Shown here one piece after another: positions 17,367 to 25,398 of a stretch of 64,000 nucleotides of DNA (within the stretch, counting starts at the first letter, position 1; each line of letters begins with the position of its first letter). The stretch is from CBDAUN01 sp965214615 (GTDB lineage Bacteria > Pseudomonadota > Gammaproteobacteria > Arenicellales > JAJDZL01). The notes under the pieces were generated by a model, which did not search any database, was not told the DNA's origin, and was given only the letters and a program-made list of their open reading frames with translations. The stretch lies in NCBI GenBank assembly GCA_965214615.1, contig OZ243952.1, positions 2,728,001 through 2,792,000 of the forward strand, given 5' to 3'. The translations under genes were made by a program, and so were the position numbers.

Positions 17367-17839
17367 TTACTCTGAGATTCACCTTGTCTGCGTTTTGCCA
17401 ACTCTACCCGCTTGTGATACTCATTGAGTATATCGACATTTGGAATAACAATATTTCGAGCGCCGGGTTTGTAGTTCTTTTCCCATGCACCGTAGTTACA
17501 ATGCGTGATTGCTATGAGCCGTGAGCCAGAAAAACCTCCAACAAGGCCGTATGCACGTTTTAAAGTTCGCGATTCTGGACTGTCGACATCCAACGATGCA
17601 AACGCATTGAAAATATTCTGAACTTTTTCCGATCCATAAACTTTGGCATGATGGTATAGATCGGGATGCACAGGACCTAAATACCACGCTTGAAAATTAC
17701 CCTCGACAAGCACAGATTCCTGTTCTCCCAAGTGCAGCATATGGGCGATGTAAATGATTTTTTGTAATTCGAGATTGGTTTTTGACCAATCTGAAATATC
17801 ACCAATGAATTTGGCGGCGGAGAGTACAGAAACTGACAT
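17363..17839 (-). CDS. Panacea (DUF4065 / SocA-like) protein, candidate antitoxin
   Basis: 158 residues. The Panacea/SocA domain spans most of it: LSAAKFIGD at the start, LELQKIIYIAHM, the signature WYLGPVHPDLYHHAKVYG (about 53-70), and SRLIAITHCNYGAWEKNY in the second half. This domain is known as a widely shared antitoxin module that neutralises unrelated toxins, and as the SocA proteolytic-adaptor antitoxin of Caulobacter. It is first of a two-gene unit, with a four-base overlap into the membrane protein gene. GC is near 43%, against about 57% around it. The domain call is fairly firm; antitoxin activity is inferred from context. Confidence 0.8.
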   Translation of the reverse strand: MSVSVLSAAKFIGDISDWSKTNLELQKIIYIAHMLHLGEQESVLVEGNFQAWYLGPVHPDLYHHAKVYGSEKVQNIFNAFASLDVDSPESRTLKRAYGLVGGFSGSRLIAITHCNYGAWEKNYKPGARNIVIPNVDILNEYHKRVELAKRRQGESQSK

Positions 17840-18367
17840 GGCACTCGGATAGTTCGATCGCGAATATGTCTAATTATCTCACTTTTCCATTGCCTGTTTA
17901 TAACTATCTTTCAATGCCTCTACACGCATGATTTGGATTCACGCTCCGCGGCGGCATTGTAAATTTTTTCAAGCAACATTCGACGATCGCTGTGTTCTTG
18001 TTACACCGATTGTGCCTGGGAGGTGAATTTTGTCGAGGGGTGACGCAAGAATCCTCGACTGTTCTCCCGTTTTCGACGAAATGAGGCTACGGCGCGACGT
18101 TTCGAGACATCATTGAAGGAAGACTGCACTGTTGCAGACGCAAAGGCCGGCCGCCTTGAATCAGGTTCGGCAGTTTGTTCGGCGCCGCGACACCCGGGAC
18201 ACCTGATTGCAAGTGGCGGCATTCGTATCTGCCTGCGGCATCGGCACATTCGACGAAGCCGTTGCGTCTCGATTTCCGCAATGGCAAAGCGCACACTTCG
18301 ATGCGAGTCAGTGCAAGAAGCAATGAAATCGATTCGCGGCAAAGATACTGAAAATATGATCCGCCAG
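17840..18367. other. gene-free stretch behind apt, upstream of the Panacea pair
   Basis: 528 bases without a convincing intact gene. On the minus strand between about 18310 and 18120, pieces in three frames read like a Cys-rich zinc-finger protein (ECADAAGRYEC, IRCPGC, APNKL), perhaps a decayed Com-like gene; this is weak. The part nearest the Panacea gene is AT-rich and has a possible -10 (GATAAT on the minus strand, about 17877-17882) for that pair. Confidence 0.4.
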
Positions 18368-18916
18368 TCAGTTCGGTTCGTACTGGTCGCCGAGTTCGCT
18401 TTCGCTGTAGGTGACCAGGCTGAATAGCGGTATCGGCGCCAATGCATTCCTAGCGCCGAGGTCTGTCAATTCAATGATCACGGCACATTCGACGACAATG
18501 CCGCCAAGCCGGGAAACAAGCCCCGCCGCCGCATTGAGCGTGCCTCCCGTCGCGGCCAGATCGTCAATGACCAGAATTCTGTCCGACGGCTTCAGCGCGT
18601 CGCAATGAATCTCCAGTCCGTCTTCGCTGTACTCGGTCGAAATCTTCGTCGACACGCACTGGGCAGGCAGCTTACCAGGCTTGCGAATCGGAATCAGCGG
18701 CAGGCACATCAAATACGCGAGCGTCGAACCGAATATGAATCCGCGCGAATCAACCGCGACGATGCCGTGAAGCTGCGAATACTGATAGCGCTGATAAAGC
18801 CGGTCGACCGCAAACCTTGCGGCAACCGGATTGTTCAGCAATGTCGTAATATCCCGGAACCTGACGCCTTCAACCGGAAAGTCGACGACCGTTCGTATGG
18901 CGGACTTTAAGTCCAT
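18368..18916 (-). CDS. apt: adenine phosphoribosyltransferase
   Basis: Salvages adenine to AMP with PRPP. 182 residues. Typical N-terminus (DFPVEGVRFRDITTLL), IVAVDSRGFIFG, the flexible-loop region with RKPGKLPA, and the PRPP-binding motif ILVIDDLAATGGT, where most relatives have DDLLATGGT. ATG start. It lies 63 bases downstream of the aminotransferase gene on the same strand and may share its transcript. Confidence 0.94.
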   Translation of the reverse strand: MDLKSAIRTVVDFPVEGVRFRDITTLLNNPVAARFAVDRLYQRYQYSQLHGIVAVDSRGFIFGSTLAYLMCLPLIPIRKPGKLPAQCVSTKISTEYSEDGLEIHCDALKPSDRILVIDDLAATGGTLNAAAGLVSRLGGIVVECAVIIELTDLGARNALAPIPLFSLVTYSESELGDQYEPN

Positions 18917-18979
18917 CGGTCTGAACCAGTCGAATTGCTCAGCCTGCAGGCCGGTCCGTCGAATCTGCTTCTGCGGTCC

Positions 18980-20326
18980 TCATACGCCCAGCACATCTAT
19001 GGTCGCAGCACGAAGTATCGCGCAGAGCCGGTCGATTTCATCGTCTTCGATCACAATCGGCGGAGCCAGGCAGAACACGTCGCCCCGGACTCTGCTGAAC
19101 AGGCCGCGGTCGATGGCGGCGCTGAGAATCCTGTCGCCCGTCTTGTCGGCTGCGTCGAACGCCTCCTTGGTCGACTTGTCCTTGACGTACTCGACCGCGC
19201 ACATCAGGCCAAGGCCGCGGATATCGCCGACATGCGGGTGATCCGACAAGGCGTTCCTAAGACTGCCGAGCAGCAAATCGCCTTTTTCCTGGGCTTGAGC
19301 CGGAAAGTCCTCGCGCTGAATCAAATCGATCTGGGCCAATGCGATCGCACTGCCGACCGGGTGCGCACTGTAGGTGTAGGCATGCATAAACGGCTCGCTT
19401 GTATTGTCCATCGCATCGGCGATCGCGTCGCTGATGCCGATGCCGCCGAACGGGAAATAGCCCGAAGTGATCGCCTTGGCGAACTGAACGATATCCGGCT
19501 CCACACCCCAATGCTCAAGCGCAAACATTTTTCCGGTACGGCCGAACCCGGTAATGACTTCATCGGCGACCAAAAGCACGTCGTACTTGTCGCAAATCTC
19601 TCGTATGCGCGGAAAGTAGTCGTCCTGAGGAGGAATCACGCCGCCTGATCCTTGAACCGGTTCGGCGATAAACATCGCAACCGTTTCAGGGCCTTCGGCA
19701 AGAATCGCCGCTTCGAGCTCATTCGCCGCGGCCACACCCTGGCTGACGCTGGCGTCGGACGACTCGTACCGGTACGGATAAGGCGACGGAATGAATGAGA
19801 ATCCTGGAATCCTAGGTTCAAACATCGGCCAGTATGCCGGAATTCCGGTTGCGCACATGGCTGCGAATGTCACACCGTGATAGCCGAGCATTCTCGAAAT
19901 GACCTTGGTCTTTTGCGGCTGGCCGCGAAGCTTCCAGTAATAGCGAGAAAGCTTGATCGAGCTATCTGTTGCCTCTCCGCCGCCCGATGTCAGATAGAAC
20001 CGGTTGATTTGCGGATAGGCGATCTCGGCCAGCTTTGATCCGAGCTCGATTGCCGCGGTGTTGGAACTTCCGACATAACCCGAAGCATATGCAAGCTGGG
20101 ACATTTGCCGCGTGGCGGCATCGATCAGCGGCTGCGCACCGTGACCGGAAGTATTGTTCCAGAGCCCGGCAAGTCCGTCTATGTACTCCTTGCCTTCGCT
20201 GTCGATCAGGATCGCGCCATGCCCGCCGGTCCAGATCTTGGCGTTATCGTGACCGCCGCGCACGTGCAGCGGATGAATCAGATGCTCGGTATCTAAAGCG
20301 AGCATAGCGGTATTGGATTGAGCCAC
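18980..20326 (-). CDS. class III aminotransferase (omega-amino acid/polyamine:pyruvate type)
   Basis: PLP-dependent transaminase of the aspartate aminotransferase-family class III group that includes beta-alanine:pyruvate and putrescine:pyruvate enzymes. I choose GTG 20326, which has a strong AGGAGGA four bases upstream; an in-frame ATG at 20371 lacks one. This gives 448 residues. PLP-site features: TSGGGEATDS (113-122; relatives usually SGGSEAND), catalytic-pocket Asp255 in VADEVITGFGRTG, and the Schiff-base Lys284 in QFAKAITSGYFP. Substrate cannot be read from sequence. A terminator-like hairpin separates it from the upstream spondin gene. Confidence 0.88.
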   Translation of the reverse strand: MAQSNTAMLALDTEHLIHPLHVRGGHDNAKIWTGGHGAILIDSEGKEYIDGLAGLWNNTSGHGAQPLIDAATRQMSQLAYASGYVGSSNTAAIELGSKLAEIAYPQINRFYLTSGGGEATDSSIKLSRYYWKLRGQPQKTKVISRMLGYHGVTFAAMCATGIPAYWPMFEPRIPGFSFIPSPYPYRYESSDASVSQGVAAANELEAAILAEGPETVAMFIAEPVQGSGGVIPPQDDYFPRIREICDKYDVLLVADEVITGFGRTGKMFALEHWGVEPDIVQFAKAITSGYFPFGGIGISDAIADAMDNTSEPFMHAYTYSAHPVGSAIALAQIDLIQREDFPAQAQEKGDLLLGSLRNALSDHPHVGDIRGLGLMCAVEYVKDKSTKEAFDAADKTGDRILSAAIDRGLFSRVRGDVFCLAPPIVIEDDEIDRLCAILRAATIDVLGV

Positions 20327-20373
20327 AGTCTCCTCCTGTATCAGTTTCCAGGCTCGCGGCCTGTTGTTCAAAA

Positions 20374-20405
20374 GGCGCTTCGGCCTCGTTCGAAGCCGAA
20401 ACGCG
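20374..20405 (-). terminator. intrinsic terminator-like hairpin after the spondin gene
   Basis: On the minus strand an imperfect stem (GCGTTTCGGC / GCCGAAGCGC core, about 11 pairs with two mismatches, four-base loop) is followed by CTTTT. It ends transcription of the spondin-domain gene before the aminotransferase. Confidence 0.5.
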
Positions 20406-20428
20406 CTAATCTGCTTGCAATGTCGGTA

Positions 20429-21154
20429 TCATTCTATCGCAACAGTGACTTCGGCGACAGGGCCGCTCCAGCCGTGGATTTCAGGATTCAACGCCGATCC
20501 TTCGCCGCCTTGTATTCCGGCGTGTCGCATCACACTGCCTTCGGCGTCGATGCCAGAAATGCCTGTTGCCTCGGCCAGCGCGCTACCCCCGGGATCGGCT
20601 GGAATGCCCGGCGTTCCAGGTGCGCCTCCGCCGGTGATCGCCTCGTCGTTTGCCTCAGTTCCCGAATCAATGGCATACAGGCTCTGCGTCCCATCGCGCA
20701 GCACGACATTGTCCAATGCAACAAAGCCGTCGTTGGTGGGAAGCATCATCGCTATCAGCGACATTCGCGTGTGGTCCTTGTCCAGCCTGAAGGTCACCGA
20801 CTGGCCAGGTCCAAGCAATCCTTCAGCCGGGTCCTCAATGATCTGCCCGCCTTCAAATGCAGCTGCCATCGCCAGGAACGCCCCGCCCTCTGCAACCGCC
20901 TGCACCTGATCAGACGCCGCAGCGCCGAATTCAAACATGTTCGAATCGCGGTCTCCGTGCCCGACTGCGAGAATCGGAGTCAGATAAATCGAGGTCGTCA
21001 CATTGGTCACCGTCACCTCGACAGAGTCGCCGAATCGGCCGGTCATCTTGGTGTAGGCGGATTTTACCTTGTCGGTCATCCGGTCATATGTGGCACAGCC
21101 GCCTATGCCAATGCCGGCGATAGCAATCAATGCGAATGCGAGGCTTCTTTTCAT
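20429..21154 (-). CDS. spondin-domain lipoprotein
   Basis: 241 residues. Signal peptide with lipobox GIGGC (lipidated Cys20). After a short basic stretch comes a Spondin_N-type domain (about 45-175): VEVTVTNVTTSIYLTPIL, FEFGAAASDQVQAVAEGG, GPGQSVTFRL, and the characteristic MLPTNDGFVALD. The tail is a Gly/Pro/Ala-rich loop (GGGAPGTPGIPADPGG) and a last strand. The domain is best known from animal extracellular-matrix proteins and is scattered in marine and other bacteria, where its role is unknown. Probably outer-membrane anchored. Confidence 0.8.
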   Translation of the reverse strand: MKRSLAFALIAIAGIGIGGCATYDRMTDKVKSAYTKMTGRFGDSVEVTVTNVTTSIYLTPILAVGHGDRDSNMFEFGAAASDQVQAVAEGGAFLAMAAAFEGGQIIEDPAEGLLGPGQSVTFRLDKDHTRMSLIAMMLPTNDGFVALDNVVLRDGTQSLYAIDSGTEANDEAITGGGAPGTPGIPADPGGSALAEATGISGIDAEGSVMRHAGIQGGEGSALNPEIHGWSGPVAEVTVAIE

Positions 21155-21920
21155 TGGGGGTTCCTCAAATTTCTGTATCTATTGCAAGCACGCGCAAAGG
21201 CGCGCGCTTGGGAATCAATATATCACGACGCACCTGCCTGCATGAATCAACCCAAGGCACGCACTAGCGATTCGGTCTGAAATGGTGTACCGGAATGCAC
21301 CCTTGCCATTTCTCGCACCATTGGCTAAAATGGGCTTTATCTATTTGTTTTTACTGGCTCCATGGCAATCACCGCGTCAGACAACCACTTCCGGGAGGGC
21401 ATTCGCACAGAAAGAAGAATTTAACGTAAGGGGGTTGAAAATTGCTGACACTGCTCTGTCCAGCAGGCATGGCTGATACAGGGGCAAGTTGCAGTTGTGC
21501 AGGCCCATCATTGAAAAGTTTTAAGTCCCGCCCAGCGGTGAAACTACAATATTGACTCCGCCGCGCGAAACAAGACCGGTTTCTGCGACGCAAATTGACA
21601 TGGGGTTGCAAATCCATGCATCGGCGGTCCAGCATCCTTTTATTATTACTCGATATCTTGCTGTTATTGAATCTTCACTATCCGAGCGACAAGGGTTTCA
21701 TGCCCTCACAGGCACAGATGCATTGTTGAATTGCGTTCTCACCTGTAGCGGCAATGTACGGACATATGCGCTGGCTTTCCAGTTGGTGCCAGACAGAAAC
21801 ATCGAGGCGAAGGCCAGACATTACATAGAGCAGGTTGCCATCCGGATCATTTTGGCCTGATTCCGTATATTTGCATACAATATTGAGGTTAACTCGCGCC
21901 AATGCGCTGCCGTATTTGCC
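21155..21920. other. 766-base stretch without a recognised gene
   Basis: Divergent region between the spondin gene and the dioxygenase gene. Short frames exist on the plus strand: 64 residues at 21282-21476 with one hydrophobic segment, and 102 residues at 21552-21860. Neither has a good ribosome site or any recognisable motif, and composition is mixed, so I do not call them. It should contain promoters for both flanking genes. Confidence 0.4.
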
Positions 21921-22748
21921 ATGGGAAGAGCAGCAACCGAACATAGATTGACGTCGACGGACGGATTGAACAGGCCGGCGATTTGCGCCGACCAATTGGC
22001 GCAATTTAATGCCGACGGATATCTGGTCGTCCGCAATCTATGCGATCGCAGGACTTTGCGCAGCGCCGAGCAGAGCGTTCGGGAATCGCTCGATCCTCCG
22101 ATTGCACCGGTCGAATATGAAGCCGATCTTCAATATCCAGGATCTCCGAGCGAACGAAGAGCGCCTGGAGGCGATACCGTGCGCAGGCTGCTCAACGCGT
22201 TCGCACGCGATTCGGTATTCCGACAGTGGGGCATGAATCCGAAGATCGTACGCTGCGTGCGAGAGATGCTGGCCGCCGGATCCGTCAGGCTGAGCCAGAA
22301 CCATCACAATTGCATCATGACCAAGCACCCCGGCTACGGAAGCTCGACCGGCTGGCATCAGGACATTCGCTACTGGACCTTCGATCGGCCGGAACTGATA
22401 ACCGTGTGGCTCGCCCTGGGCGACGAAACCGAAGACAACGGCGCGCTCAGGGTGATTCCGGGCTCTCATCGAATGCAACTGGACCGCGGCCTGTTCGACG
22501 CAGCTCTTTTTCTGAGAGATGACCTGCCCGAAAATCAGAATTTGCTGAACACCGCCCGCACCGTTGCCTTGAACGCCGGCGATGTGCTTTTCTTTCACTG
22601 CAGGCTGATCCATTCGGCAGGACGCAACTTCACCGACTCAATCAAATTTTCGGTCGTCTTTACCTACCGGGCTGATGACAATCGACCGATCGACGACACG
22701 AGGTCCGCCCGGCATCCCGATGTTCTGCTGCCGGAAAACAGATCATGA
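21921..22748 (+). CDS. phytanoyl-CoA dioxygenase (PhyH) family oxygenase
   Basis: Fe(II)/2-oxoglutarate-dependent oxygenase, 275 residues. The iron-binding triad is visible: His146 and Asp148 in GWHQDIRYW, and His231 in RLIHSAGRN. Also present: N-terminal DGYLVVRNL, GALRVIPGSH and LNAGDVLFFHC. Substrate unknown; this family hydroxylates lipids, ectoine and many small molecules. Its last codons overlap the next small gene by ATGA, and panB follows, so the three form one translationally linked unit. Confidence 0.88.
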   Translation: MGRAATEHRLTSTDGLNRPAICADQLAQFNADGYLVVRNLCDRRTLRSAEQSVRESLDPPIAPVEYEADLQYPGSPSERRAPGGDTVRRLLNAFARDSVFRQWGMNPKIVRCVREMLAAGSVRLSQNHHNCIMTKHPGYGSSTGWHQDIRYWTFDRPELITVWLALGDETEDNGALRVIPGSHRMQLDRGLFDAALFLRDDLPENQNLLNTARTVALNAGDVLFFHCRLIHSAGRNFTDSIKFSVVFTYRADDNRPIDDTRSARHPDVLLPENRS

Positions 22749-22957
22749 AGTACTCGGCGCTTGCACTTTACCCGATGATGGGCGTCATTGTCTACAGCAT
22801 GTGGCAGCGGGTGCGGGGCTACACCCTGGAGGATATCGTGGAAGCCTCGGCGCAAGAGCATCATGCCTTGACAGATTTGTTTTACGATCATCCCGAAGGC
22901 GGCACTGCCGCGCAATACGACACGTGGATGCAGCAGGCCGGACAGCGGCGCGATTGA
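22745..22957 (+). CDS. small hypothetical protein between phyH-like gene and panB
   Basis: 70 residues; not recognised. The start overlaps the stop of the PhyH-like gene (ATGA), and the TGA lies one base before the ATG of panB, so it sits in a tight operon and is very likely translated. The first 20 residues are hydrophobic (YSALALYPMMGVIVYSMW), either a signal anchor or a short membrane helix. The rest is acidic and polar with no cysteines. It could be a small membrane partner of the oxygenase; that is a guess from context. Confidence 0.6.
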   Translation: MKYSALALYPMMGVIVYSMWQRVRGYTLEDIVEASAQEHHALTDLFYDHPEGGTAAQYDTWMQQAGQRRD

Positions 22958-22958
22958 G

Positions 22959-23750
22959 ATGGCCGTTACAATCAATACGTTTATTGAACGCAAGCGCCAA
23001 GGCGAAAAATTCGCCTGCGTCACGGCATACGGATACTGCGAAGCGGTGGCTGCGAGCGAAGCCGGGGTCGAACTGCTGCTGATCGGAGACTCTCTGGGCA
23101 TGGTCATCCAGGGACACGACAGCAGTCTGCCGGTTACGGTGGAGGATGTCGCCTACCACGTGCGCTGCGTGCGCAACGGCAACCGCGGCGCGCTGATGAT
23201 GGCCGACCTTCCGTTCATGAGCTACTATTCGCAGAACGCGGCATTGGAAAACGCCGCCCTGCTGATGCGCGAAGGCGCGCATCTGGTGAAACTTGAAGGG
23301 GGCGCCTGGCTGGCCGATTCCACCCGCCTGCTGGTCGAAAGAGGCGTACCGGTGTGTGCGCACATGGGGTTGACACCGCAGTCGGTGAACCATCTGGGGG
23401 GCTACAGGGTACAGGGCAGAGATCCGATCAAGGCGCAGACCATGATCGACGAAGCGCTGCTGCTCGAAGACGCCGGCGCAAGCTTCGTGCTGCTCGAATG
23501 TGTTCCGGCATCGCTCGGCAAGGCGATTTCCGATGCATTGACCGTGCCGGTGATCGGCATTGGCGCAGGACCCGATACGGACGGCCAGATTATCGTGCTG
23601 CACGATCTGCTCGGGCTTTACCCGGGCAAGCCGGCGAAATTTGTAAAGAATTTTCTGACCGATGCGACAGACATCCAGGACGCACTTCGCACCTATGCCG
23701 AGAGCGTCAAGAAAGGCACTTTTCCGGCCCCTGAACACTGCTACGACTAA
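22959..23750 (+). CDS. panB: 3-methyl-2-oxobutanoate hydroxymethyltransferase
   Basis: Transfers a hydroxymethyl group from 5,10-methylene-THF to 2-oxoisovalerate, giving ketopantoate, the first committed step of pantothenate/CoA synthesis. 263 residues, full length. Motifs: LIGDSLGMVIQGHDSSLPV (metal and substrate site), ADLPFMSY, HLVKLEGG, AHMGLTPQSVNHLGGYRVQG, and GIGAGPDTDGQIIVLHDLLG near the end. panC and panD are not adjacent, and the gene is coupled instead to the upstream dioxygenase unit. No odd residues noted. Confidence 0.97.
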   Translation: MAVTINTFIERKRQGEKFACVTAYGYCEAVAASEAGVELLLIGDSLGMVIQGHDSSLPVTVEDVAYHVRCVRNGNRGALMMADLPFMSYYSQNAALENAALLMREGAHLVKLEGGAWLADSTRLLVERGVPVCAHMGLTPQSVNHLGGYRVQGRDPIKAQTMIDEALLLEDAGASFVLLECVPASLGKAISDALTVPVIGIGAGPDTDGQIIVLHDLLGLYPGKPAKFVKNFLTDATDIQDALRTYAESVKKGTFPAPEHCYD

Positions 23751-23867
23751 AACGCAAAACCGGACGGGGCCGGGAACTTTGGCTTGCCGCAGCGACTCTA
23801 ATTTGAACAGTACGCTACAGGCGCCTCGGGCGTCGGCAAAGACTCAGCATAACAAAGGGACAACCGC

Positions 23868-24524
23868 ATGATTTTTGGACTGAAGAAACGAACGGCCATT
23901 CCGGACGCCGCGTCTGCGCTGCCGGGACGGCAAACGCCCATGCAAACCTCTGACAGGCATTTTGTCAGCGGACGGCCGCTGCATCCGCCGTATCCGCAAG
24001 GGACGCAGCTTGCAATGTTCGGTGCCGGATGCTTCTGGGGCGTTGAGCGCAAATTCTACAATTGCGAAGGCGTGCATATCACCGCAGCCGGCTACGCCGC
24101 GGGGCACACGCCCCACCCCACCTACCGCGAAGTGTGTACCGGCCGCACCGGTCACAACGAAGTCGTGCGGGTGGTATACTTTCCGGCCGAGGTGTCCTAT
24201 CAGCAATTGCTGAGGATTTTCTGGGAGTGCCATGACCCGACTCAGGGCATGCGCCAAGGCAATGATGTCGGAACGCAGTACCGCTCCGGAATTTATCCCT
24301 ACGGCGACTCTCAGCACAAGCAGGCGCAGCAGGCGCTGAGCGATTACCGCGCACAGCTCAAGCGGCACGGCTACACGGATGTGACAACCGAGATTGTCGC
24401 AGCCCCTGAATTCTATTTTGCAGAGCCGGAGCATCAGCAGTATCTGGCCAAGAATCCGTGGGGCTATTGCGGGCTCGGCGGTACCGGCGTGTGCTACGAA
24501 ATGAAAGACGAAATCGCCGCGTAG
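23868..24524 (+). CDS. msrA: peptide-methionine (S)-S-oxide reductase
   Basis: Repairs oxidised methionine in proteins. 218 residues of the long E. coli-like type, with an N-terminal extension ahead of the catalytic motif GAGCFWGVE (nucleophile Cys55). Also GYAAGHTPHPTYREVCTG, HDPTQGMRQGNDVGTQYRS, and the resolving-cysteine end GYCGLGGTGVCYE. ATG start. It stands alone after panB with 117 bases between. Likely cytosolic: no signal sequence. Confidence 0.96.
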   Translation: MIFGLKKRTAIPDAASALPGRQTPMQTSDRHFVSGRPLHPPYPQGTQLAMFGAGCFWGVERKFYNCEGVHITAAGYAAGHTPHPTYREVCTGRTGHNEVVRVVYFPAEVSYQQLLRIFWECHDPTQGMRQGNDVGTQYRSGIYPYGDSQHKQAQQALSDYRAQLKRHGYTDVTTEIVAAPEFYFAEPEHQQYLAKNPWGYCGLGGTGVCYEMKDEIAA

Positions 24525-24618
24525 ACTCGTCATTGGCAACGGAGGCGGATGACAAGGCACGTCGCGCCATGCAGCGCTTCGGCATCGCACTGCAAGTGCA
24601 GATTACAGGAGATATGAG

Positions 24619-25371
24619 ATGGTTGATCGAAGAACAGCTTTGAAGGCAATCGGCGGGGTTCCGCTCGCCTCGGTTGCAGGGGAAATCGCGCTTGCGGCTG
24701 CCGAATCATCGGATGTAGCCATCCCGACCCGGCTGCACGATTCTGTCGGCGGCTATCTGGCGCAGCCGGGAGCCGACGCAGCGCCTGCGGTCGTGCTGAT
24801 CCACGAATGGTGGGGCCTGAACGATCAGATACGAAAGGCAGCGCAGCGATTTGCCGATGAAGGGTTCCTCGCCCTGGCAGTCGATCTTTATCAGGGCCAG
24901 GTCGCACAGACTCCGGACCAGGCGCGCGCGCTAACGCAAAGTGTCGACACCGAACAGGCGCTCGCCACCTTGTCTGCCTGGATTCAGTGGCTGCGCGAAC
25001 ATCCGGGCAGTACAGGCAAGGTCGGCACAGTCGGGTGGTGCTTCGGCGGCGGCTGGTCACTGAACGCCTCGATCGCGACCCCGGTTGACGCAACCGTGAT
25101 CTACTACGGACGCTGCGCCAAAAGCGCCGAGGAAACCAGAAACCTTCACGGACCTGTGATGGGCCATTTTGCAACCCGCGACAAATGGATCAATCAGGAA
25201 ATGGTTGCCGGATTTGAAATGGCAATGGATGCTTCGGGCAAGCCCTATCAGAATTTCTGGTACGAAGCAGATCACGCATTTGCCAATCCGACCAGCGTGC
25301 GGCACGACGCCCAGGACGCAATGCTTGCGTGGTCGCGGACGCTGGAATTTTTTCGCACCCATCTTTCATGA
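24619..25371 (+). CDS. dienelactone hydrolase family protein with Tat-like signal
   Basis: Alpha/beta hydrolase, 250 residues. Catalytic triad of the DLH family: Cys141 (GWCFGGGW), Asp188 (ATRDKW) and His219 (ADHAFAN). Oxyanion region VLIHEWWGLN. The first 30 residues start with DRRTALK and a moderately hydrophobic, alanine-rich stretch, which resembles a twin-arginine signal peptide, so export after folding is plausible. AGGAGA seven bases before the ATG supports the start. Real substrates of this family vary widely; chlorocatechol-type activity should not be assumed. It lies 27 bases before the MoxR gene. Confidence 0.86.
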   Translation: MVDRRTALKAIGGVPLASVAGEIALAAAESSDVAIPTRLHDSVGGYLAQPGADAAPAVVLIHEWWGLNDQIRKAAQRFADEGFLALAVDLYQGQVAQTPDQARALTQSVDTEQALATLSAWIQWLREHPGSTGKVGTVGWCFGGGWSLNASIATPVDATVIYYGRCAKSAEETRNLHGPVMGHFATRDKWINQEMVAGFEMAMDASGKPYQNFWYEADHAFANPTSVRHDAQDAMLAWSRTLEFFRTHLS

Positions 25372-25398
25372 AGGTTTTCTGAACGCATCACGCGCCTC

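Noticed and set aside
20318..21280. 320-residue plus-strand open frame
   Set aside because: Antisense to the spondin gene, whose own lipobox and domain motifs are clear.
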